NCBI RefSeq assembly: GCF_014117325.1
Contig: NZ_CP059732.1
Span: 4,911,001 to 4,975,000 of the forward strand
Direction: 5' to 3'
Source: Spirosoma foliorum
GTDB taxonomy: Bacteria > Bacteroidota > Bacteroidia > Cytophagales > Spirosomataceae
DNA length: 64,000 nt
The notes under the pieces are model-generated. The model searched no databases, was not told where the DNA came from, and saw only the letters and a list, made by a program, of their open reading frames with translations. Positions 17,611-26,007 of the stretch are shown piece by piece. Position 1 is the stretch's first letter, and the number at the start of each line of letters is the position of its first letter. The position numbers and the translations under genes are program-made.

Positions 17611-18861
17611 ATGACTCCAATTACGCCACTTCTCCAGGCTACTCAGCAAGCTGCAGCAGCCGTTCGGCGGCTTAGCCCCGCTGAAAAAACTGATTTACTC
17701 AATCGGCTCGCCGATGTTTTGGCAGAACATACTGCCGAAATCGTTGCTGAAAATCAGAAAGACCTCGATCGAATGCCGGCAACCGATCCTAAATACGACC
17801 GGCTTAAACTGACTGAAGCCCGCGTAGCTGATCTTTCGAAAAGTTTACGTGAAGTGGCTATATTGCCCGATCCGGCAGGGGAAGTTATTTTTGAACGTAC
17901 CATTGAACAGGGGTTACAACTCAAGAAAATTGCTGTACCGCTGGGCGTGGTAGGCGTTATTTACGAAGCTCGTCCAAACGTAACGGTCGATGTTGCGTCG
18001 TTGTGTCTTCGTTCTGGCAATGCCTGTGTGCTAAAAGGTGGTAAAGAAGCCGATTTCTCGAACCGATACCTGATTAGTCTGATTCAAAGCGTACTCGTTG
18101 AGTTTGGGGTACCCAAAGCCGCCGTGACCTTGCTCCCACCCGACCGGGCGGTTGTCAATGAGTTACTCACGGCTACGCGTTACGTAGACATCATTATCCC
18201 ACGTGGTTCGGAATCACTGATTCAGTTTGTGCGTAAAAACTCACTGGTACCCACGATCGAAACGGGTGCTGGCGTTTGCCACGCTTATGTTGAACAAACT
18301 GCTGATTTAGATAAAGCAGCCGCTATTGTTGTGAATGCCCGGGTTTCGCGCCCATCGGTTTGCAACTCCCTCGACTGTGTGTTGGTTGACGAAGCCATTG
18401 CCGAGCGTTTCCTGCCTATGCTAACTGCCGATTTCAACAAGTGGAACGTAGAAGTTTTTGCCGATGAGCCGTCTTATGCCATTTTCGAGAAAGCGGGCTA
18501 CACAAATCTGCAACACGCTCAACCTAAAGACTTCGGCCGCGAGTTTCTGGATTATAAATGCGCCGTGAAAGTTGTGGCTGATCTGGATGAAGCGCTGTCG
18601 CATATCCAGGCGTATTCATCTCGCCACTCCGAAGCGATTATCTCTCAGGATCAATCACTTATTAACCAATTCCTACGCGAAGTCGATGCAGCTGCCGTCT
18701 ACGCGAACGCGTCGACCCGCTTCACCGATGGCGGTGTCTTTGGCCTAGGTGCTGAAATCGGCATTTCGACCCAAAAGCTCCACGCTCGCGGCCCATTCGC
18801 GCTGGAGAAACTCGTAACGGAGAAATGGATTGTTGTGGGCGACGGGCAAGTTCGGTGGTAG
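17611..18861 (+). CDS. proA: Gamma-glutamyl phosphate reductase
   Basis: 416 residues of the aldehyde-dehydrogenase superfamily. It reduces gamma-glutamyl phosphate with NADPH to glutamate 5-semialdehyde. Visible signatures are PLGVVGVIYEARPNVTVD, KGGKEADFSN, the catalytic Cys in SRPSVCNSLDCVLVDE, and ASTRFTDGGVFGLGAEIGISTQKLHARGP near the C-terminus. It forms an operon with proB and points away from the hydroxyproline-degradation cluster. Confidence 0.96.
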   Translation: MTPITPLLQATQQAAAAVRRLSPAEKTDLLNRLADVLAEHTAEIVAENQKDLDRMPATDPKYDRLKLTEARVADLSKSLREVAILPDPAGEVIFERTIEQGLQLKKIAVPLGVVGVIYEARPNVTVDVASLCLRSGNACVLKGGKEADFSNRYLISLIQSVLVEFGVPKAAVTLLPPDRAVVNELLTATRYVDIIIPRGSESLIQFVRKNSLVPTIETGAGVCHAYVEQTADLDKAAAIVVNARVSRPSVCNSLDCVLVDEAIAERFLPMLTADFNKWNVEVFADEPSYAIFEKAGYTNLQHAQPKDFGREFLDYKCAVKVVADLDEALSHIQAYSSRHSEAIISQDQSLINQFLREVDAAAVYANASTRFTDGGVFGLGAEIGISTQKLHARGPFALEKLVTEKWIVVGDGQVRW

Positions 18862-18909
18862 TGCGTTGACTATTTATTGGCCTAAAGGACAACTTATATA
18901 CCCGAGAAA

Positions 18910-19920
18910 ATGCTTCAATACATCATCTGGAATGTTGATCCCGAAATCTTTCGTATTGGCTCCTGGCCTGTGCGCTGGTATGGTTTACTGTTTGCTACTG
19001 GCTTTTTGCTGGGGGTTCGGGTTATGAATTACATCTTCCGGATCGAAAAGAAGCCGCTCGCGGATCTCGACCCGCTGCTCGTTACAATGGTGCTTTCGAC
19101 GGTTTTGGGTGCTCGATTGGGTCATTTTTTATTTTATGAGCCCTACATGTTCATTCAAAATCCGTTGCGCATTATAACACCACCCTTCGACGGATTGGCT
19201 AGTCATGGCGGTATTATAGGCATCATTATTGGCCTTTGGCTTTATACCCGTCGCCAATCTAGCCAGATGAGTGGTCAAACGTTTCTGTGGGTTATTGATC
19301 GCATGTGCATTGTGGCAGCTTTAGCGGGGGCATTTATTCGGTTTGGAAATCTAATGAATTCCGAAATATTCGGAAAGCCGACCAATGTCCCCTGGGCGTT
19401 TGTCTTTCTGAGAGATCATGAGTTCAGCCAGGTTCCCCGGCATCCTACACAGGTATACGAATCCCTCTCCTGTCTACTTCTTTTTGTTGTTTTATTTTGG
19501 TATTGGAAAGCGTACAGAAATCAATCAGCACCCGGCACCATGCTTGGTATAGCCTTAATTTGGGTATTTGGCTTACGATTCGTTTGGGAGTTTTTCAAAG
19601 AAAACCAGGTGGCCTTTGAGGACAGTATGAGTTTCAATATGGGTCAGCTACTAAGTCTCCCAGCTATCCTCTTAGGTCTGGTTTTACTTTTACGAAACTT
19701 TATCAGACCTGCTTCATTAATTCCCGTAGCCCTGGTTATTCAGTCATCAAGTCTTTGTTATCAATGCGATTATCAACCAACCTTACCTTCTACCAGCAAG
19801 GTCGATTCTAACAATTGTGAAAATTTAATTGCGACTAAGCGACTCGTTAACCCAGGACATTTCCCAAAGCGTATAACAGCTACAAAAAGGTCTGCTTCTC
19901 AATCGAATATATTAGTGTAA
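18910..19920 (+). CDS. lgt: Prolipoprotein diacylglyceryl transferase with a long C-terminal tail
   Basis: 336 residues. A polytopic inner-membrane enzyme that adds diacylglycerol from phosphatidylglycerol to the lipobox Cys of prolipoproteins. Signatures include VRWYGLLFATGF, GLASHGGIIG, the Lgt segment RFGNLMNSEIFGKPT, HPTQVYES and a C-terminal WEFFKENQ. The recognisable enzyme ends near residue 265-275. The last 60 or so residues are hydrophilic, rich in Ser/Thr/Lys/Asn with three Cys, and are not part of the usual Lgt core (family members are mostly 260-295 residues). Confidence 0.92.
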   Translation: MLQYIIWNVDPEIFRIGSWPVRWYGLLFATGFLLGVRVMNYIFRIEKKPLADLDPLLVTMVLSTVLGARLGHFLFYEPYMFIQNPLRIITPPFDGLASHGGIIGIIIGLWLYTRRQSSQMSGQTFLWVIDRMCIVAALAGAFIRFGNLMNSEIFGKPTNVPWAFVFLRDHEFSQVPRHPTQVYESLSCLLLFVVLFWYWKAYRNQSAPGTMLGIALIWVFGLRFVWEFFKENQVAFEDSMSFNMGQLLSLPAILLGLVLLLRNFIRPASLIPVALVIQSSSLCYQCDYQPTLPSTSKVDSNNCENLIATKRLVNPGHFPKRITATKRSASQSNILV

Positions 19921-20019
19921 CAGGCTAATACATTCGAGAAGTATTACAATCTGCAAGCTGAGATTACATCTTATTAAAGTCCGGTTGTTATGGCAAGTTG
20001 ATTGCTAGTAGTAGGCAAT

Positions 20020-20080
20020 TCAATACCCATACCAGCCTCCCCACCACTTCTGCAAACTCCGGCGGATTTCGGCTTCACGG
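20020..20080 (-). pseudogene. Duplicated 3' end of rarA
   Basis: This 61-bp stretch repeats the end of the rarA gene (20545-20605) with three mismatches. In the rarA frame it encodes REAEIRRSLQKWWGGWYGY and a stop, differing from the real C-terminus by one residue (Gly for Asp). It is detached from the rest of rarA by about 460 bp that hold the DUF4926 gene and a palindrome. It looks like a scar of insertion or tandem duplication. Confidence 0.85.
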
Positions 20081-20110
20081 TAGACAATGGGAACCTAAGT
20101 TGTTTACTGA

Positions 20111-20323
20111 TCAAGCTTCAATAGGCTCTTGATATACTTTTATCAATTGTGTTGATGACAGTGTAGACAGAGCGTAAGTAATGCCATTCATATTGGCAAA
20201 TTCAACAAGAAAGTCACCATTATTAAATACCTCAACAATTGTCCCTAAACTGCCTTTTTTAAGTTTTTCAGCAGGCAAATCTGTGGCTAAGACAACCACA
20301 TCTAATAAATTCAACGAATCCAT
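20111..20323 (-). CDS. DUF4926 small protein
   Basis: 70 residues. It reads as a DUF4926 domain: a short beta-rich unit (NLLDVVVLATDLPAEKLKKGSLGTIVEVFN then LVEFANMNGITYALSTLS). The family often sits beside small uncharacterised genes in variable regions; a partner is not present here. The gene lies inside the segment bounded by the two copies of the rarA 3' end, which suggests it arrived as part of an insertion. Function unknown. Confidence 0.75.
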   Translation of the reverse strand: MDSLNLLDVVVLATDLPAEKLKKGSLGTIVEVFNNGDFLVEFANMNGITYALSTLSSTQLIKVYQEPIEA

Positions 20324-20383
20324 AATTTATCAGTTTAATTGTTCACATAAAAATCTTACGCAGAGTTAAACTGAGCGGTATGC

Positions 20384-20461
20384 TGTGTGACCCCGATGGG
20401 GTCAGATGTTTATAGAGAGCCTGTAATTTCTATAGACATTTGACCCCACCGGGGTCACACA
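20384..20461. repeat. Palindrome built on GTGACCCCG...GGGGTCAC (family C)
   Basis: The outer arms TGTGTGACCCC (from 20384) and GGGGTCACACA (to 20461) enclose a second pair, GACCCCGATGGGGTC and TGACCCCACCGGGGTCA, and an inner pair TCTATAGACATTTGA with TCAGATGTTTATAGA. It lies between the DUF4926 gene and rarA. One copy in this window. Confidence 0.75.
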
Positions 20462-20544
20462 AGAATTAGGTAATTGAATATGGACGATACCTGTTTAGCT
20501 ATAGCCTTCCTTTAGTGCCAGTGTAAAGGTGTAACTAAGTAACC

Positions 20545-21817
20545 TCAATACCCATACCAGTCTCCCCACCACTTCTGCAAACTTCGGCGGATTTCGGCTT
20601 CGCGGGCGTTGTGGCCGGGCTCATAGAGTTTGTGCCCTTTTAGGTCGTCGGGAAGGAAGTTTTGCTGGGCAAAATTGCCTTCGTGAGCATGTGAATACTG
20701 ATAGTCTTTCCCGTAGCCAATCTGCTTCATCAGCTTGGTAGGCGCGTTACGTAGATGGAGAGGTACAGGCAAATGAGCCGTTTGCTCCGCCAGAGCGATG
20801 GCCTCATCGATAGCAACATAACTCGCGTTGCTCTTTGGCGATGTTGCCAGATAGACCGCTACCTGCGACAGAATAATCCGACCTTCGGGCATGCCAATCG
20901 CGCGAATTGCCTGTACCGCTTCCGAGGCCATAATCATCGCCGTTGGGTTGGCATTCCCAATATCTTCCGAGGCCATAATCAGCATACGTCGGGCAATGAA
21001 AATTGGATCTTCTCCCGCTACAATCATCCGGGCCATCCAGTATAAAGCCGCGTTTGGATCGGAACCGCGCAACGATTTGATAAAGGCCGAAATAATGTCG
21101 TAATGCTGCTCGCCTGATTTATCATATCGGGCAATATTCTGCTGCGCTACGGTCGTTACGCCTTCATCAGTAATCACTAACGGATCAGCAGATACGTGAG
21201 CCGATGCAACCAGTTCCAACAGGTTCAGTAGCTTTCGCCCATCGCCACCCGATAACCGAAGCAACGCATCGTACGAGTCAACTGTAATTTTTTTTGATTG
21301 CAAAAAGGCGTCCTGAGCAATAGCCCGGTCAATTACCTGAATCAGTTCTTCTCGATCAAGCCCTTCCAGAATATAGACCTGACAGCGCGATAGCAACGCA
21401 CTGTTTACCTCAAACGAAGGATTTTCGGTGGTAGCCCCAATGAGTGTAATCTGCCCTTTCTCAACAGCTCCGAGCAAAGCGTCTTGCTGACTTTTATTGA
21501 ATCGGTGAATTTCGTCGATGAAAACCACGGGGGGGGAATATTCCACTTGGGCGGCTCAACACATCCCGAATTTCCTTAACGCCCGAATTGATGGCACTCA
21601 GAGCAATAAAAGGTCGTTTAACCGCTTCGGCTAATAATAGTGCCAGTGTAGTTTTACCAACACCAGGAGGTCCCCATAAAATCATGGAGGGCAAACGGCC
21701 AGACTCTACCGCCCGTCGAAGCGCTCCATTAGGTCCAATAAGTTTACGCTGACCAATAACATCATTGAGTGTGCGAGGGCGTACCCGCTCGGGTAAGGGC
21801 GTTGAGTCCGTATTCAT
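20545..21817 (-). pseudogene. rarA: Replication-associated recombination ATPase RarA/MgsA, frameshifted in an 8-base G/C run
   Basis: AAA+ ATPase of the clamp-loader-like RarA family that acts at stalled replication forks. The N-terminal part (start 21815-21817) carries Walker A GPPGVGKTT and stays in frame to SRPSGIFPP. At plus-strand positions 21529-21536 there are 8 G; the downstream part then continues in another frame from PPVVFIDEIHRFNKSQ (Walker B). Removing one base gives an intact protein of about 424 residues with the usual C-terminal tetramerisation region ending WWGDWYGY. The extra base is more likely an error or a recent indel than a genuinely old pseudogene, since all the rest is conserved. 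Confidence 0.88.
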
Positions 21818-21850
21818 TCAACGAAGTTACGAAAGTAACGTGGATGGAAA

Positions 21851-21918
21851 TCCGCGTAGCCGAAGACTAACATGTAGCTATCAATTTTACTCGACCAATT
21901 AGTCTTCAGCTACGCGGA
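21851..21918. repeat. Inverted repeat between rarA and the sigma factor gene
   Basis: TCCGCGTAGCCGAAGACTA (21851-21869) pairs with TAGTCTTCAGCTACGCGGA (21900-21918) with a single mismatch; the loop is 30 nt. A related CTACGC-containing fragment follows near 21940. Confidence 0.7.
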
Positions 21919-21961
21919 CTGGAACGCCAGCTCGGTGGAAGTCTACGCTACCTAACCAAAG

Positions 21962-21995
21962 AAAAACCCAATAGTTCGTAAAGAACTACCGGGTT
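21962..21995 (-). terminator. Intrinsic terminator of the ECF sigma factor gene
   Basis: On the minus strand the hairpin AACCCGGTAGTTC / GAACTATTGGGTT is followed directly by TTTC, 27 nt past the stop codon. Classic intrinsic terminator form. Confidence 0.75.
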
Positions 21996-22021
21996 GGAGA
22001 ATAGGTTAAGAATAGTCAGCG

Positions 22022-22621
22022 TTAGAGCGACACATTTTCGAGCGTAACATAACGCTTGAGGTTGCTCATGGCTCCGAAAATCAAATTGTAAACAGACTGA
22101 ATGTTAATGTGCATGAGAGCCGAAATTTCTTCGTTACTCATATTTTGAAAATACCGCAGGTGAACGGCTTCACGCTGACGGCGGGGAAGTTTTTCGAGGG
22201 CCTGATGCAGGCAGTCGTTCATAAACGAATCTTCCTCATGGGCAATCAGTAAATTTTCGTGGGATGGATCAGCGCCAGGAAGCGTGTCGCCAACGCGTCG
22301 GCCATTTACCATATCATCCTGACTCACCAATTTCTGTTCGGCCGTTAGGTGGCGAACCAGCTTACGTTTAATCGAAGCCATCAGATAAAAACGTACGGAA
22401 GTCGTTGGTCCGATGGTCGTGCGGTGCTTCCAGAGCTCAACAAATAGATCGTGGATGCAGTCTTTAATCAGCGCCCGGTCGGTAGCAAAGTGGGCGCAGT
22501 AATGGTAAAGGGTTTGAACATAATTTTGGTACAGTCGGGCAAACGCATTTTCATCACCGCTACGAAACAAATTCCAGAGAGTTTCGTCGTCGGGTCCGAT
22601 TTGAGTACGGGAGCGAGCCAT
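22022..22621 (-). CDS. ECF-type RNA polymerase sigma factor
   Basis: 199 residues. The sigma-2 region (NAFARLYQNYVQTLYHYC to DCIHDLFVELWKHR, about 25-70) and sigma-4 region (EKLPRRQREAVHLRYFQNMSNEEISALMHINIQSVYNLI, about 142-182) are clear. It belongs to the Bacteroidota ECF group that often controls SusC/SusD systems, but no FecR-like anti-sigma gene or SusC/D pair is next to it here, so its target is not visible. It has its own terminator and stands alone between rarA and ade. Confidence 0.9.
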   Translation of the reverse strand: MARSRTQIGPDDETLWNLFRSGDENAFARLYQNYVQTLYHYCAHFATDRALIKDCIHDLFVELWKHRTTIGPTTSVRFYLMASIKRKLVRHLTAEQKLVSQDDMVNGRRVGDTLPGADPSHENLLIAHEEDSFMNDCLHQALEKLPRRQREAVHLRYFQNMSNEEISALMHINIQSVYNLIFGAMSNLKRYVTLENVSL

Positions 22622-22716
22622 GATAGAGAGGGTAAAGGTTAGGAATAGCCTTGGAGTGTGTAAACTTACCCATAAAAAATAGAATTTAAAAAAGTACTCA
22701 AAAATTTTTTTTATGG

Positions 22717-24540
22717 TTACTGATTTCCCGTTTGAATAGATACAAAAGTGAACCTTTTCCCATCAAACAGTCCCTTATCGCTTAATTTTAGGGCTGGGAT
22801 AACCAGCAGAGCCATAAAGGATAAGGTCATAAATGGTGCAGCAAGTGTACTTCCTAATTCTTTCTTCGCGAATTGGTCCAGCAATGTATATTGACCGGCT
22901 ACATCATACCCATCTACATCCGTCATCAGACCAGCTACTGGTAACGAAAGCAAGTGCGACTCAGGTGTAGTCGTTAAATGCAAAAACTCACGGCGGCTCA
23001 TCACTTCATCATCATGCTCATGCGGTTTCGTACCAGCAACGGCCGATAAGCCACCCCGAGATTCGATCACCAAATTAACCGCCTTGCAAATACTGTCATC
23101 ATCACACCCAACCACTGTAATATTGTGCGAATCGTGACCAACCGACGAGGCAATAGCGCCGTGTTTTAAGCCAAAGTTTTTGATAAATGCAATCGCAGGT
23201 GGCGCATCCTGATACCGATTGACAACCGCCATTTTCAGAATATCCTGTTCTAGATCAGGTACGATTTGATTGTTCTCTAGTTTAGGTTCAAGATGAAGTT
23301 CATTGGTGATGAGCTGGCCGTCGAGAGCTTCGATGACGCGGATTGTACTTTCCCTCACCGACCCGTCGGACCGCCCCGGCCCCTCTCCCAAAACGGGAGA
23401 GGGGTGTAGAACTGCCCGATTTTCTCCCCTCTCCAGTTCTGGGAGAGGGGCCGGGGCGGTCCGACGGGTCGGTGAGGGAAAGGTCACCACAAAGTCCTCC
23501 GGCTTCTTAGGCGAACAACTAAACTGATTAACATGCTCGCTCCGCAAATCCGGAATATTCGACTTACCATCTTCGGCAACAATACCCCCATTAATAACCG
23601 TTTTTTGAACCGTGAACGACTGTAAATTATCAACCACGATATAATCGGCAGGGTCACCTTCACGCAACAGACCAACTGGTAATCGATAATGCAGGACGGG
23701 ATTCAGGCAAGCAGCCCGAAGTACATTCCAAAGCGAATGGCCTTTTGCCAAAGCGCGTACAACGAGTTGATTGATATGCCCTTCCGCCAATGTATCCGGA
23801 TGCTTATCGTCCGAGCAGAACATAATTTGCTGAGGAAACTCAGCCAGCAAGGGAATCAGAGCCTCGAAATTACGGGCGGCACTGCCTTCTCGAATAAGAA
23901 TGTTCATACCCCGTTGCGCCTTATCAAGACCCTCTTCATAGGTAAAGCATTCATGGTCGGTAGTGATACCAGCATCAATGTATTGCTGGGCATCGTCGCC
24001 CATTAAACCCGGTGCGTGGCCGTCAATAGGCTTATTAAATGCATTGGCCAAGGCGATTTTAGCCATTACATCGGGGTCCTGGTTTAGTACGCCAGGGAAA
24101 TTCATCATTTCAGCTAAATAGCCTATTTCCTTTAATGCCAGCAGTTTTCGGACATCCTTAACACTAATAGTAGCACCCGCCGTTTCGAACGTGGTAGCCG
24201 GAACGCAGGAAGGTGCCCCAAACATAAATTTGAAGGGAACACGTCGAGCCTCTTCAATCATGTAATGTACGCCCGCAACGCCAAGCACATTCCCAATCTC
24301 GTGTGGGTCCGAGACGGTAGCAACCGTTCCATGAACAACGGCCAGCCGCGCAAACTGCGGTGGGGTCAGCAACGAGCTTTCTATATGAACATGGGCATCT
24401 ACAAAACCCGGCAATACATAAGATTCGCCCGAGCGTTCAGGCCCAAGGCGCTGAATCTCGTTAATCCGCCCATTTTCGACGGTGATCGAGCCATAAAAAA
24501 TCGTTTGGTCAAAGAGATTCAGGATATTAGCCGTGATCAT
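22717..24540 (-). CDS. ade: Adenine deaminase with an in-frame palindromic insertion
   Basis: 607 residues. Amidohydrolase that converts adenine to hypoxanthine; the metal-binding start of the barrel is GFVDAHVHIESS, and DGHAPGL and CSDDKHPDTL hold further ligands. The C-terminal domain has SSVGHDSHNITVVGCDD. Residues about 353-398 (TFPSPTRR... to ...SVREST) are encoded by a 135-bp palindrome at 23348-23482 and do not look like part of the enzyme; without them the length would be about 562. The insertion falls between EDFVV and IRVIEALDGQ. Gene lies 3 nt downstream of the acyltransferase gene stop, so the two are probably one operon. Confidence 0.92.
   Translation of the reverse strand: MITANILNLFDQTIFYGSITVENGRINEIQRLGPERSGESYVLPGFVDAHVHIESSLLTPPQFARLAVVHGTVATVSDPHEIGNVLGVAGVHYMIEEARRVPFKFMFGAPSCVPATTFETAGATISVKDVRKLLALKEIGYLAEMMNFPGVLNQDPDVMAKIALANAFNKPIDGHAPGLMGDDAQQYIDAGITTDHECFTYEEGLDKAQRGMNILIREGSAARNFEALIPLLAEFPQQIMFCSDDKHPDTLAEGHINQLVVRALAKGHSLWNVLRAACLNPVLHYRLPVGLLREGDPADYIVVDNLQSFTVQKTVINGGIVAEDGKSNIPDLRSEHVNQFSCSPKKPEDFVVTFPSPTRRTAPAPLPELERGENRAVLHPSPVLGEGPGRSDGSVRESTIRVIEALDGQLITNELHLEPKLENNQIVPDLEQDILKMAVVNRYQDAPPAIAFIKNFGLKHGAIASSVGHDSHNITVVGCDDDSICKAVNLVIESRGGLSAVAGTKPHEHDDEVMSRREFLHLTTTPESHLLSLPVAGLMTDVDGYDVAGQYTLLDQFAKKELGSTLAAPFMTLSFMALLVIPALKLSDKGLFDGKRFTFVSIQTGNQ
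23348..23482. repeat. Family B palindrome inside ade (two perfect 43-bp arms)
   Basis: Arms at 23348-23390 and 23440-23482 are exactly complementary over 43 nt; the 49-nt centre contains another GGGAGAGGGG / CCCCTCTCC pair. The total of 135 nt is 45 codons with no stop in the ade frame. A related but degraded copy lies in the intergenic region at 61143-61231 (shared CCCGGCCCCTCTCCC core). Confidence 0.92.
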
Positions 24541-24543
24541 AAA

Positions 24544-25755
24544 TTAGATTCGGATAAATAGGTTACGGCGGTACATCCACCAGAGAATTAGATAAAAAAT
24601 AGCCAGCGTAGCGAAGCCAATTAGCAGTGGCTCATAGGTGGCCCCAAACACCAGAAAAGGCCCATGCCCCAGGTGGGTATAGAAGGATTTGATTATGAAC
24701 TTGTCGATAAGGTGCACCAGGCAATAAATCGCGATGGAGTTCGTGCCCACCACAACCAGCGGAAACGCCCATCCCCGACGACCGGCCACATCGATAACAC
24801 CATAAAAGAAAGCGAGCAGCCAAAAGCACCAGCCACCACTGAATAATACCCACGCTGGTGTCCAGATTCGTTTCACAATAGGGCAAATTCCGGTCACATG
24901 CAGCAAGATACCGCTAGCCAGCCCTATGGCGCCGGCAATCAGGAAGTATTTCAGAATGTCGCGCTGTGTCATTCCAGACCGCAACCATAAACCCGCCTGC
25001 AACCCTAGCAACATTGTTCCGAGGGTAGGAATGAAACTAAGCGTAGCATAACCGCCACCGTTAAACAAAAATGGATTTTCGCGAGGGAACAGGTTCAAAA
25101 ACCAGGTATCAAAAGCCCAGGCCAGGTTACTATTCTTATTAAAATGGGCCATCAATCCAGTATAATGCTCTGGCCAGTCTGCCGGAACACCCACGGCGCT
25201 ATAATCAAAAGCTATGCCATTCGGGACAGGATAAAGCAAAAATGCTAGCCAATAACCCACTAAAATTACACCTAACGCAATCCAGGCGGTTCGAGCTTTA
25301 GAAGCACTTCCGATTAAGAATAGAAATGTATAACCCATACCGATTTGGGTCAGCGTATCCTCAAACGTAAATCTCGTTTGATCGGCATGTGTAGATCGCA
25401 GAAAAATTCCGAGCAAAATTAAAATCAGCGACCGCCGAAACGCATGCCACAACTGCACAGAAAACGATTGCCCTTGTTTAACCCGGCTCGCAATTGAATA
25501 CGGGAGAGCCACGCCAACCAAAAATGAAAAAGAAGGCTGAATCAGATCGTGCAACGAACAACCAGCCCAGGCAACGTGGCTCTGGTGGTGAGCTAGAAAT
25601 GCCCAGAAACCACTATCCGGAAAAGCTTCGTGGAGATGATCAAATTGCAGAATTTCGGCGGCCATCAAGGTCATAACAAAACCCCGATAGGCGTCCATAG
25701 ACATTAGTCGACCAGCCAGGAAGCCGGTTTTGTTTACATCAGAAAGTGGAGGCAT
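24544..25755 (-). CDS. HGSNAT-like multi-pass acyltransferase (DUF5009/COG4299)
   Basis: 403 residues with about ten to twelve hydrophobic segments. The N-terminal [13 protein letters not shown] and the following [19 protein letters not shown] are hallmarks of the heparan-alpha-glucosaminide N-acetyltransferase-like group, which moves acetyl groups across membranes to sugars. The bacterial substrate is unknown. A paralogue is present at 59903-61129. Here it is upstream of ade in a likely operon, a pairing whose logic is not obvious. Confidence 0.8.
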   Translation of the reverse strand: MPPLSDVNKTGFLAGRLMSMDAYRGFVMTLMAAEILQFDHLHEAFPDSGFWAFLAHHQSHVAWAGCSLHDLIQPSFSFLVGVALPYSIASRVKQGQSFSVQLWHAFRRSLILILLGIFLRSTHADQTRFTFEDTLTQIGMGYTFLFLIGSASKARTAWIALGVILVGYWLAFLLYPVPNGIAFDYSAVGVPADWPEHYTGLMAHFNKNSNLAWAFDTWFLNLFPRENPFLFNGGGYATLSFIPTLGTMLLGLQAGLWLRSGMTQRDILKYFLIAGAIGLASGILLHVTGICPIVKRIWTPAWVLFSGGWCFWLLAFFYGVIDVAGRRGWAFPLVVVGTNSIAIYCLVHLIDKFIIKSFYTHLGHGPFLVFGATYEPLLIGFATLAIFYLILWWMYRRNLFIRI

Positions 25756-25876
25756 CGGTAACGGGTAGGAATTAAGTCTTAAAACTTGGCAATGGCATCC
25801 ACATTCGCAACAACATGAATAAAGTTTTTGTGGAGAGGTGGTATATTTCGGCTTATTGCGTCTCTTTAATGAATTA

Positions 25877-25982
25877 GTCAGATGGTGGTTAGACGTGGCC
25901 AGGTAGGGTCAGAAGCAGTGAAAGGTTGTTAGTAGCCTGATAATTCCTGACCCTACCTGACCAACCTTGACCACCATCTGAC
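25877..25982. repeat. Inverted repeat upstream of the altronate dehydratase gene
   Basis: Left arm 25877-25912 (starts GTCAGATGGTGGTTAG) and right arm 25948-25982 (ends CCACCATCTGAC) are complementary over about 35 nt with few mismatches. It lies in the 252-bp gap between two divergent genes, so it is not simply a terminator. Confidence 0.75.
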
Positions 25983-26007
25983 CAGCTATTTTAAACCAGT
26001 TTTTCTG

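Noticed and set aside
21529..21536. Programmed frameshifting in rarA
   Set aside because: RarA is made from a single frame in other bacteria, there is no slippery-site context with a stimulating structure that I can see, and the same +1 pattern affects two unrelated genes.
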